Below, piece after piece: positions 55,066 through 64,000 of a DNA stretch of 64,000 bases. Numbering within the stretch: the first letter of the stretch is position 1; every line of letters starts with the position of its first letter. Made by a program: the position numbers and the translations under genes. The stretch is from Dendrolimus kikuchii. Taxonomy: Eukaryota > Arthropoda > Insecta > Lepidoptera > Lasiocampidae. Below the pieces are notes generated by a model, which saw only the letters and a program-made list of their open reading frames with translations, ran no database searches and was not told where the DNA came from. Location of the stretch: NCBI GenBank assembly GCA_019925095.2, contig CM034392.1:11613887-11677886 (forward strand), written 5' to 3'.

Positions 55066-55192
55066 AACAACCGGATCAGTATGGCGATCCAGCGAGGAAA
55101 CGTAGCCAGCCAGAAGGCTGCCCAGAAGGGCACCTTACCCATAGAAGACGGTGATCTGGGCTCAGTATTCTACTTATAGTCTTGAGGGACTA
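55066..55192 (+). mobile_element. LINE 3' end fragment
   Basis: Matches 27542-27661, the 3' end after the RT frame (ATCAGTATGGCGATCCAG, GGTGATCTGG, TTGAGGGACTA). A severely 5'-truncated copy. Confidence 0.65.
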
Positions 55193-56870
55193 CGAGTAGA
55201 ATACAATACTAATAAGTTAAGTTTTCTTGCATTGTATTCGATTATAACGGCTCAAATTTGGACACATTCCATGCAACACACTCTTATACTTAGTTCGCAG
55301 AAACAATTCTCCCGGTTGTGAAACTTGTAACACTGACGATGATTTGTATAATTCATTGATGGAATGTGTCCAGAATGACACTTTTAGACAAAGTAGTGGT
55401 GTCAATTTAAGGCTAGAGTATTTCATACAACTTTTTCGCGTGAATGAGTTAAAATTACCTGGAACATTTCTTTCATATAGGTATATATAGTTTTATACTC
55501 TTTAGGAGTAGTGTAGTGTTATTCGGAAACAATCTGAGGGTGGATGTGGCACCTTAACTAATCACAACTATTACATATGTTGTTCACCTTATTATATTCT
55601 CAAATATTCGCTTACACAAGTATTTGGTATCCGATAATATAGAGGTTATATCTACAAAGATATCCTTTCACTAACAAAATATTTGTGCCTATAGTTTAAA
55701 GTACACAATCTGACTTAATCACTAGCAATAATCTCCCAAACAAAACTTCACAAGTTTGCCAAATGTTATAATGTCTGTACCTACCCGTATAACAGTGAAA
55801 GTTATAATGAAACAGTCATAACGTAGGTAATGTGTTGGGGCTTCATTAATGTACAAATATTTGCCCATTTGTCATGCCATGTTGCCAATAGACTGGCTCT
55901 TTGACGTCAGCCCGTGACCGCTGTGTTCATTTGCATAATGCCACATATGTGATCCACGTTGCATAACCACCGATTAATTTATGGACCGAATTTACCTGAC
56001 TTGTCATTCGTCAACTGTTAAATGGAGAGCATTCATTCATTTTAGTTTAATTGGCAGGCAAACAGACTTTGTATATTCTCAAGGTAAGCAAATTACGCTT
56101 GTGTTACAACAATGAAAAAAACTTGAGACCTATTAAAATATCTAATTTTAAGACTAATTAAATGAACTTTATACATTATTATATTTAAAAAACGATATAT
56201 TATGAATATTAATTAATAAATAATAAAAATAAATGTATTGATTTCGAAATGGAATCTTAAGCCACGACGAATTAGACGGTTCATTTCTGTCTATCAATTT
56301 TGATGAATCCACCAACGTGATCCAGATAAACATAGACTTGATTCATTCAATGACATCGATAGCCGTCGTGTTCTTTCCAGGTCTGTACTTTTTAATCAAT
56401 TTGGTTAATCCGTCTAATATCAGACATATTATATCACAGATTACTTGTATGAGTCACCACCGCGTCCAAGGCAATTTTTTTTTACTGTTGACGGAAAAGA
56501 AGTAGAGAATAATACGTTGATAAACATAACTAATAAATCAGTTATCTGGACAATGTTGGGGGTGTCAAGAAAAGATGTTAAATAGGAAAAATACTATTAC
56601 AGACATTAACCATTACATATATTTCCAGTGAGCAAGGCCGGTCAGTGACAACCGAGGCCTTCATCAAGTGTATTGTGATAAAAACTCATATTTCTTTAAT
56701 ATGATGTTTAAATCTCAATTTAAACATTGATTTAAAAGGTAACTGAAGCAATTTTACTATAATCTCATTACCTCGTTAATACTGTTTTTCTCTTTTATGT
56801 AGACATAGGTTTGTCTTATAAAATTAATTTCATCCTTAAATATAATTCAACAGACTTACAACAGATTCAA
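55193..56870. other. Gene-free stretch
   Basis: No supported exon. A CRE palindrome TGACGTCA occurs at about 55901-55908 in a GC-richer 150-bp island. 56250-56510 has moderately long open frames on both strands but no recognisable domain. Confidence 0.3.
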
Positions 56871-56879
56871 CAGAGAGAG

Positions 56880-57150
56880 AATACAATTTGCGGCCTGTCG
56901 TAAGACGCGACAAAATACCCCACAGCCAGGTGGTAGGGTATTTGCCCAACAGGATGGCTACCACCCCTGGTCTAAAGTATGCCGCCATAACAACCTTGAG
57001 TTGTATTCCGGTATTAGTGACCAGGTTCCAGTCTCTCTTAAAAGTGCAGCAGCGCATTTGTAGCACCTTTGGTGTTGCAAATATCCATATGCGATGGTAA
57101 CCGCTTTCTATCAAGTGGGCCGTCTGCCTGCCTGCTTAACTCTGCAATAA
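56880..57150 (+). repeat. Poly(A)-tailed dispersed repeat, third long copy
   Basis: Matches 40790-41095 throughout (CAGCCAGGTGGTAGGGTATT, GCCGCCATAACAACCTTGAG, GCGCATTTGTAGCACCTTTG, AAGTGGGCCGTCTGCCTGCC) and ends AATAAAAAAAAA. Confidence 0.65.
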
Positions 57151-57479
57151 AAAAAAAGTTATTGAATCAGAAAACAGTTTAGACTCTGGAAACCTAAATT
57201 TGCTATCTCATAATATCAATGTTTTCGCATACTACCTACCTACATACGTCAATGTATTAAATAAGCGTTTGGTTATTGCATAACATCAGTTTGCATTAAA
57301 AAAGCTATCTCTCCCGACAAATGAGAGTCCTAAACAAATATTTAAAAGCAGTCACGTAATTATGTTATGAAAGGCAAGTGTTGAAAAAGAGTTTAATGAA
57401 AATTCAAATTAGTTTCTTTTTTTAAAATACATTTTAGTATTAATAAGCTTTGTGTTGGAGTTGTTCTTGTAAGCCAAAC

Positions 57480-57890
57480 GGAGTTCAATGCTGGACACAG
57501 GCTTCCCCAAGTTTGCGTCACGTATTTTGCTCCTCCGATTTCCTCATCCAGCGCCCGTCGTAGATCTTATGCAGTTTGTCCTTCCACCGGCTGGAGGGTA
57601 TAATATTACATTTACCGATATGCGGTCTTCATTCTAAGATTCATCTGCTCCATTGGCTAGTGGTCTTGCGATGGAAATGAACAGCCTATTCATTTCTAGT
57701 CATTTTAACCTGCTAATTTTACGACCTATGTCGGTTACCTTGGTCCTTTTGCAGATATCCTCATTTCGGAATTCATCCATAAAAGATAAACTGAGCATAT
57801 CTCGCTGAGCAACTTGCAATTTGTGGAACAAAACTTCTCTTAGTGTCCACGTTTCGGCCCTATAGGTCAGTACGGGAGGACGTACTGCTT
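57480..57890 (-). mobile_element. Decayed RT C-terminal fragment
   Basis: On the minus strand broken frames read LTYRAETWTLREVLFHKLQV, AQRDMLSLSFMDEFRNEDIC and KRTKVTDIGRKISRLK, matching the pattern after the RT core of insect non-LTR elements, followed by a WKDKLHKIYDGRWM-like piece. Several stops. Different family from the ATGT-tailed LINE. Confidence 0.65.
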
Positions 57891-58253
57891 ACAAACTTTC
57901 ACCTTCATGCACTGCGAAATAGTCGACGAGAAGACTTAATGAATCTTACCGATCTGTATGTAAAACGGTCGGTTGTAAATATAATAGTCCGAAAATACTA
58001 TAATTTAAAAAATGTTTCCTGTAATGAACATCCGTTTCCCTACGTGTCAATAGTACATAACATTTTATTAATAAATAGTAAAGCTGAAATTAGCATTCTC
58101 AACTAATAATGAGTAACACGTTTAGAAGAACTTCTAATTAAACTTATTTTAAATTATCTTCAGCGAATCAAAGTAATTTGTTTTTAAATTTTCGTCATTG
58201 AAATGAAAAACAAGTTCTTTAGCTGCTGAATTACCAGATTTAAGTATAGTTAT

Positions 58254-58430
58254 ATCCAGGCCTTTTTTTGACACTTCTTTTTTGGGGTCACGCTAATTCT
58301 GGAAAATTGTAAGTCCATAATTTTGTTGTTGTTGTTTCATATTTTTCAGATTTTATGGCAATTTTTCGAAATTTTCGAATTTTTTTTTAAGGGCACTGCG
58401 TGCCCCCGCGTGTCCCTACGAAACAAAGCT
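58254..58430 (+). repeat. GGGGGCACGC...GCGTGCCCC repeat, second copy, uninterrupted
   Basis: Same order of blocks as 42879-43425 but continuous: CAGGCCTTTTTTTGACACTT, GGTCACGCTAATTCTGGAAA, TTTTATGGCAATTTTTCGAA, GGGCACTGCGTGCCCCCGCG. Confidence 0.55.
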
Positions 58431-58439
58431 CTGATTATA

Positions 58440-58762
58440 TCTCTATATATTAATACGTGAAGCAAAAACTTTGTAACCCTTTTTACGAAAATTGCGCGGA
58501 CGGAGGAGTATGAAATTTCGCACACTTATAGAGAAGAAGCGACGAATGCTAATATTTTTTTAACATTATGCATAAAAAATACATTCAATAAAAAAAACAT
58601 TACACATACTACCATGTATTTGACAAACACACGCATATATACTCTTTTGTTTATTGTTCAAGTCAAATTAAAAGTGTAGCCTTGGCAAAATCTGTGGTAA
58701 TAGAAGTTATAGTCTTTGACATTAATTATTATGGTCGTACTTCGAGCACGGGGGAGCACTAG
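58440..58762 (+). mobile_element. Helitron-like non-autonomous element, family B, full copy
   Basis: Runs from A|TCTCTATATATTAATACG at 58440 to GGGGGAGCACTAG|T at 58762, so both canonical ends are visible. Similar to 25403-25667 over most of its length, with small indels. Non-coding. Confidence 0.7.
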
Positions 58763-59292
58763 TTATAATTAACATAGTTTAGCATGTAGGAATCTGAACA
58801 GAGAACAAAAATTTACGTGTCAATATTATTCGGAACAAGTATTGGCAGCGAAAATATTCCGTTTCATATTTTATTCAGCAGCGAGTAAAACAGCACAGTT
58901 ACGGTAATAAATTTCTTTATTTATCTACAGTATATCTCACAGTATATTATCGTCTTGTCCATTGCTCCAATGAATACAACAACTGCCAACTTGTGTTGCA
59001 TACGAGATAAAGTCAATCGGAAAGCTATAAAAAGAACTCATATTTTTATCTAATTTATTTGTACTGTTGCCTGTAAGTTTTTTTGTATTTGTTATAAGTT
59101 GTATCAGTGAAAGTTTGTACGCATTTGAAGTATTTATCATGTATAGTTACCATGGTCGTTATCGTTGGCAATATAGTGTATGCAATAAAAGTAAACTTAA
59201 TTGATATTAAACAGTACTTATACCTTAATTTTAAATCCCTGTATTTGTTACACATTTTTTTCGTCAATTATGTGTCTGCCCATTATATATTA

Positions 59293-60580
59293 TTAGGTTG
59301 GGGGAAAAGTTTCTTCGCATTTTATATAAAATTCAAAAGGTTTTTTTATAAAGTTTATTTACATTTGACTAAAGTATGTAGGTGCCATTTTGTTGGATAA
59401 CTTTTTGCCATCTTGTAGGTAGGGACGTGATCCCATTGCTATAAAAATTTTGGGGCTTCGGATAAAAAAACTGCGACATGTGGTTATGGCAGTCCTCTCG
59501 TGATGTTAACCTGACACTGCCTAAGGAATTCTGCAGAGACCGAAACAGGTGAAAATCTGAAGGTGCAAGGTTAGGACTATACGGCGGATGCATTAACACC
59601 TCCCAGCAAAACTCTTGTAATTTTTGCTGAGTGGCTAAAGATGTGTGAGGTCTAAAGTTATCATGGTGAAAAACCACACCCCTTCTGTTGATTAATTCCG
59701 GCCGCTTTCTCTCAACTTTTTGCTTTAAACTCATCAGTTGTTTGCAGTACAGTTCAGAATCGATGGTCCTGCCTGGCGGTAACAGCTCATAATGAATAAT
59801 GCCCTTCCAATCCCACCATACACACAGCATCACCTTGTTGCGAGTTAACCCGGGTTTCGCCACAGTCTGTGAAGCCTGACCGCCTTTGACCACGATCTTT
59901 TTCGCACGTTCTTGTCGTACGTGATCCACTTTTCATCACCAGTTATCAGCTTCTTCAAAAATGGTTCGGTTTCATTATGTCGTAATAAAGAATCACAAAT
60001 GAGTACACGGTTCATTAGGTTTCTTTCAGTGAGCTCATGAGGCACCCAAATATCGAGCTTTTTTGTGTACCCGGCTTTTATCAAATGCGCCAAAACCGTT
60101 TTGTGGTCAATTCCCAGTTCTCCAGCTACATCGTAACTACTAATATGCCGATCTTGCTCCACTTTTTCAAAAATGGCATCAATTTTGTCCGTAACAGGGC
60201 GACCAGAGCGACGTGCATCTTTGATATCAAAATTTCCGGATTGAAAACGCTTAAACCGCTTAAATTTGCGCTACTGTCACAGATACTGCATTAGGTCCAT
60301 AAACATCACAATTTTTTTCGCGGCTTGTGTTGCATTTTTACCTTTTTTGTAGTAAAATTTTGAAATGTATCGAATTTCTTCATTAGATTCACTCATTTTA
60401 ACAATAAGAAAAACAAATGAAAATCACACATTTTTCTAATTTTAATTTGGAATTGTCTTCTTTAAAATTAAAACTTTTTAATGATACCAAAACCAGACAG
60501 ATACAAATGGTATAGCCAAAGAAATCTTATTACAAGTTCATACATACTATATGCGAAAAGACTTTTTCCCCAACCTATTA
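59293..60580 (-). mobile_element. Decayed mariner element
   Basis: 1,288 bp between TA dinucleotides (59291-59292, 60581-60582). TIRs: TTAGGTTGGGGGAAAAGTTT from 59293 and ATAGGTTGGGGAAAAAGTCT from 60580 on the other strand, with matching CTTCGCAT/CTTTTCGCAT following. The interior is a frameshifted transposase on the minus strand. Confidence 0.9.
59369..60396 (-). pseudogene. Mariner transposase pseudogene
   Basis: Family text is clear on the minus strand: start MSESNEEIRYISKFYYKKGK at 60396, helix-turn-helix ISSYDVAGELGIDHKTVLAH, then TGDEKWITYD with the first catalytic Asp and VFHHDNFRPHTSL with the second. The third motif reads YSPNLAPSDFHLF, where the catalytic Asp is Asn. At least three breaks are seen: two near 60230-60300, where a stop and shift occur, and one near 59850-59930. 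It is therefore non-functional. It belongs to the classic DD34D mariners, unlike the element at 39050. Confidence 0.88.
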
Positions 60581-60599
60581 TATTTTAAACTATGAGGTA

Positions 60600-61620
60600 C
60601 CTACCTATACTTAGCTCAACACGCATTTGTTATCTCCATGCTATTTATTTTTTTTGAGGTCACTGTTATTGTATTTAGTACACTTTGTATCATCAGCGAA
60701 ATGTAATGTAACTCTAAAGCTTTTAATTATACAAACTTCTGACATTTTATTGCAATTTCATACTTATGTAAGATAGAATTTTTCACGCAACCTCGCGTAA
60801 ATTTGGTATAAAGTTTTAGCTTAGACTCAAATAAACCATTTAAATGACGGACGTAGTCCGTAAACTATTTAAGCATAAGTAAGACAGAAGTATTTTATAA
60901 AGCTCTGCGTCTGTCCTTAGCATTGTCGGGGTATTTTACTTATTTCCTTACAATTTCTTACTTATATTCTATGTAGACAGAAGTAATTAGCATCTATTAT
61001 ACTATTATAGTACATAAGGTGATGTAGAACGAATGTCTAATGCAACGCAAATCAGATTACATATAGATAGGTACGCATAAAGTAACACAATATTAATTTA
61101 TGTATTACACGATATTAATTTATGTATAACAAAGACCGCGTCATAAAATAAATATTTGTTACGCAGGAACCGGATCGAATCGCATCTAAAATTTGTATAA
61201 AACGACAATAAGCCGGGAAAATTGAGGTAAAAGAAGGCGGCGTAAAAAATAATGACCCACCCACCCTACCTACGTAGCAGGGAAAGCTGGATTCCTAAAT
61301 AAATTGTTTGCTTTTTTCAATTTCACGCGGGCGAGCCGTGGCGGCATCTGTCATATCCATATTTGGTTTTAACATACAGTTCTCTATGTTCAATTTTATT
61401 CTAATATTCTTTTAATTGATAAGACGAATTGGTCTTGGTGGAATTGAATCGCGTTTCATTAGAATTATTAGAGGAAGAGATAGATTAACAATGTTAGCCT
61501 AAGCATAAGGAAAAAATCCGTTTTTCCATTTAACTAAGGAATCCTCAATAAAACATTTAATCGAAAATGTCGGTATATCTGATAAAATAAGTAAGTGTAG
61601 TAATAAGTGTTTTTTTAAAG
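60600..61620. other. Gene-free stretch
   Basis: AT-rich, no exon or clear repeat recognised. Confidence 0.3.
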
Positions 61621-61639
61621 CTGTACTACCTTGATTTTT

Positions 61640-61925
61640 TTAACCGCCTTCCAAAAGGAGGAGGTTCTCAACTTGATTGTTTTTTTTTATGTATGTACAA
61701 CGATTACGCTGGGATTTATGATCCGATTTACATGATTCTTCTTTAGTTTGATGCGGAATAGTTGTCATTCGGTCTTCTAAAAATTTAACATAGTTTGGCT
61801 CAGTAGTTTTTATTTTATGAACATTTTTTATGACATTTTTTCCGTTCCCGTTTCTTGGGTCCTATATTTTTTAAGGCGCGCGGCACCTTTCAGAGCCTTA
61901 CCATAGCTAGACACTAAAAAGTAAG
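61640..61925 (+). repeat. Dispersed repeat joined to the foldback
   Basis: Begins TTAACCGCCTTCCAAAAGGA and GGAGGTTCTCAACTTGATTG, then TACAACGATTACGCTGGGAT. This wording is found widely in insect genomes. It runs directly into the foldback structure that follows; the two may be one element. Confidence 0.4.
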
Positions 61926-61927
61926 AA

Positions 61928-62232
61928 ATAAAAAAAAACTTCGTTTAAAAAACTGACTTCAAAAACTAAAAAGTATGAAATAACTTATTTCTAAAGCTAT
62001 TTTTAATTATAATATCTTATTTTTAATATATATTATCTGAAACATCTTGAAGTGGGTGCGAAGTAAAACATAAAAATTACTAATTTTGTGAATGACTAAG
62101 CACCGACTTTAAAATGTTTTAGATAATATATATTAAAAATAAGATATTATAATTAAAAATAGCTTTAGAAATAAATCATTTTATACTTTTTAGTTTTTGA
62201 AGCCGGTTTTTTTAAACGAAGTTTTTTTTAAA
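61928..62232. mobile_element. Foldback repeat with about 115-bp arms
   Basis: Left arm about 61928-62046, right arm about 62113-62232, spacer about 66 bp. Blocks such as CTTCGTTTAAAAAA, CTTCAAAAACTAAAAAGTAT, CTAAAGCTATTTTTAATTAT and AATATCTTATTTTTAATATA occur in both arms as reverse complements with few differences. Non-coding foldback or MITE-like structure. Confidence 0.75.
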
Positions 62233-62303
62233 TATTCTACTACATCAATATTTCAAAAGACAGTAGGGGTAGCGCTTGATTACTTAATGATATAAATAAA
62301 AAA

Positions 62304-62600
62304 TAATATCAGCCCATAAATGTCCCACTGCTGGGCTCGGGCCTCCGATTATAGGGCGGAACGGACAGTATACCCGCCACGCTTGTCCAAGGCGGCTTGG
62401 CAGGTTTGACACGTCGATTATCTCGATGTGCAGGTTGCATCACGATGTTTTCCTTCACCGTTGTTAGTACGTGGTAATTGTAACAATATGCACATTAGAT
62501 CAGAAAACTGATTAAGTGGTGCATGCGTTTCAGCCAGGATTGTCACCCACGCCCTTTGAGTCTGGGACGCTTGCGCTAGCCATTCCGCTACCATGACTTT
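62304..62600 (-). mobile_element. tRNA-derived SINE, minus-strand copy
   Basis: On the minus strand it starts with a tRNA-like head (CATGGTAGCGGAATGGCTAG, then GGGTGACAATCCTGGC in place of an intact B box) and follows the 46811 copy through GTTTTCTGATC, AATTACCACGTAC, GGTGAAGGAAAACATCGTGA and AAGCCGCCTTGGACAAGCGT, ending GGACATTTATGGGCTGATAT. Confidence 0.7.
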
Positions 62601-62609
62601 TATATTTAA

Positions 62610-63500
62610 TGATGACCTATCTAAATCAAGATCTATCTAACGATATCCCTCCCGCAGGCTGAAAAGTATTTTTCATCACCATTGTCAATGATCACATATA
62701 ATTATGGCGATTGACTGTAATATGTTAATTATTACATATTTAGTAGAGCTTCCTGGTTTTCATCTATAACTCGTTTTTGCCAACGTGCCTACGAAACCCT
62801 GTAAAATAAAACCATCCGTATCCTTTTCACAAACTAAGAGACGAGTTATACGGTGTGTGTTTCATTTATTAACTACTCCATTCCCTCCAAGAAAAACACA
62901 CTAAACATAAAATCTCAGACATTTATACGTCATATATTATTGCTATCAGAGCGACAAAGAGATTGCACATAGTCAAAAGAAAAACAAGAAAAAGTTCCTT
63001 TAAGCTGCCACACGTCGCCCACCCAAGCAGACAGAGTATCTACGAAAACATCGGCTTTTTTGACATAAACACGAACATATAAGATTTATATTGTCATTGG
63101 AAACAAAAACATTTTCCTCATTTCGAGTATATATTTCCGTGTTTACTTACTCCCAGACGAGTGCAGAACGAACGAGTATCATTATAACATCCTATCAATA
63201 ACTTCGCATCGAGTTGAACAAGCCTTCGCGATGTAATTTGTTATTGAGTAAGCTCTTGTTAGCGGCTTCTTTTATGATTTGCCACATTTTTATTTTACAT
63301 CCAATTATTATAACAAAATTTTATGTTACGGAGTACGTTATGCCTTTGTAGTAAAAACAGACAAATTACTTAGAATAGCATATTCTTAATTGCACACAAG
63401 AAAATAATACACATGAGTGAACTATCTCTAACTAGTACAATCGGCGGTCTTACCGCTAACAGCGATTTGATCCAGACAACCTTCTAGAGATCATTTTACA
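62610..63500. other. Gene-free stretch
   Basis: AT-rich; no exon, RNA gene or repeat recognised. Confidence 0.3.
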
Positions 63501-63504
63501 TTTC

Positions 63505-63580
63505 TAATAGTGGTTCGGTATTCAGTGCGCATAGTTTAAAATATATACAATATATTACACTGAATACCGAACCACTATTA
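63505..63580. repeat. Perfect 23-bp inverted repeat with 30-nt loop
   Basis: Arm 63505-63527 (TAATAGTGGTTCGGTATTCA-GTG) and its exact reverse complement 63558-63580. The loop is AT-rich. The size resembles a short hairpin RNA, but the perfect pairing is more typical of a recent snap-back duplication or MITE. Confidence 0.75.
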
Positions 63581-64000
63581 CTATATGTATATATGATTGT
63601 TCATATTATATATACATACATTAATAGTAAATAAAATACATATTCATAACTTACTGTTTACAAATTTAGTGATCTTTGAGGAGTTTATTAAAAGATGTAA
63701 GTGACTTTGCACTTCTGATGCTTATTGGTAATGCATTTCACAACTTTACAGCCTGCACAGTAAAAGATTTCTAACAAAATTGCGTAGAATGTACTGGCGT
63801 CATTAGTCGCAGATTTGCTGATCTTAATAGCCTTGTATTACTTTCTCACTCTTCACTTAGGGATATATAAAAATCGTTTCACCCAGACAGTAATGTAAAA
63901 GGACATTTGACCTTATTTGTAATATCGAAGACATAGATGGACCTGTCACTGCGAAAGATATTACTTAACTAAAAGCTTCTGGGTAAATAAATCAATAGTT
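63581..64000. other. Window end, nothing recognised
   Basis: AT-rich sequence with AT-repeat text at 63580-63640. No feature supported. Confidence 0.3.

Noticed and set aside
56317..56505. 62-codon hydrophobic frame, plus strand
   Set aside because: No family resemblance; the opposite strand is also open, so coding status is undecidable by eye.

Overview
The window looks like a piece of an insect nuclear genome, most probably a moth or butterfly. It is AT-rich, its genes are split by short GT-AG introns, and it carries several transposon families of the kind common in Lepidoptera: CTAG-ending Helitron-like elements, mariner, a BEL/Pao-like LTR element, tRNA-derived SINEs and 5'-truncated LINEs. 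The order is inferred from gene and repeat character only. There are no bacterial features, rRNA genes or CRISPR arrays.

Left part (1-19.5 kb, all + strand): four compact genes. A predicted zinc metallopeptidase with an HExxHxxxxxH motif (624-2576, one small intron); glycolipid transfer protein GLTP (3044-6396, five exons, 206 aa, all ligand-binding residues present); a short THAP-domain protein (13052-14264, three exons, 130 aa); and mitochondrial ribosomal protein L16 (16486-19463, three visible exons, N-terminal exon uncertain). Repeats fill the gaps, including a 5'-truncated LINE with a 12-bp target duplication at 9.2-9.9 kb and three back-to-back inverted repeats at 14.7-14.95 kb.

Middle part (22.2-49.3 kb, - strand): one large gene, the insect TMEM132 homologue. 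I could place 20 exons with consistent splice phases, giving about 1,327 codons from the first visible exon; the signal-peptide exon lies upstream and was not found. Its introns hold a structurally intact mariner element (39050-40358), LINE fragments, SINEs, MITEs and Helitron-like elements. The annotated TGA at 22516-22518 is followed in the same frame by 95 sense codons. This may be stop-codon readthrough, or use of an in-frame alternative splice acceptor 24 nt downstream, giving a longer cytoplasmic tail. It is the most interesting gene-level observation here.

Right part (49.4-64 kb): no host gene recognised. It holds a gag-only LTR element bounded by identical 57-bp terminal repeats and a 5-bp target duplication (50171-52748), a decayed second mariner (59293-60580), a foldback repeat (about 61928-62232), RT fragments, SINEs and perfect hairpins. 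It is either intergenic or the first intron of TMEM132.

The host genes have unrelated jobs (proteolysis, lipid transfer, DNA binding, mitochondrial translation, cell-surface adhesion/cytoskeleton signalling). They do not form a functional cluster.
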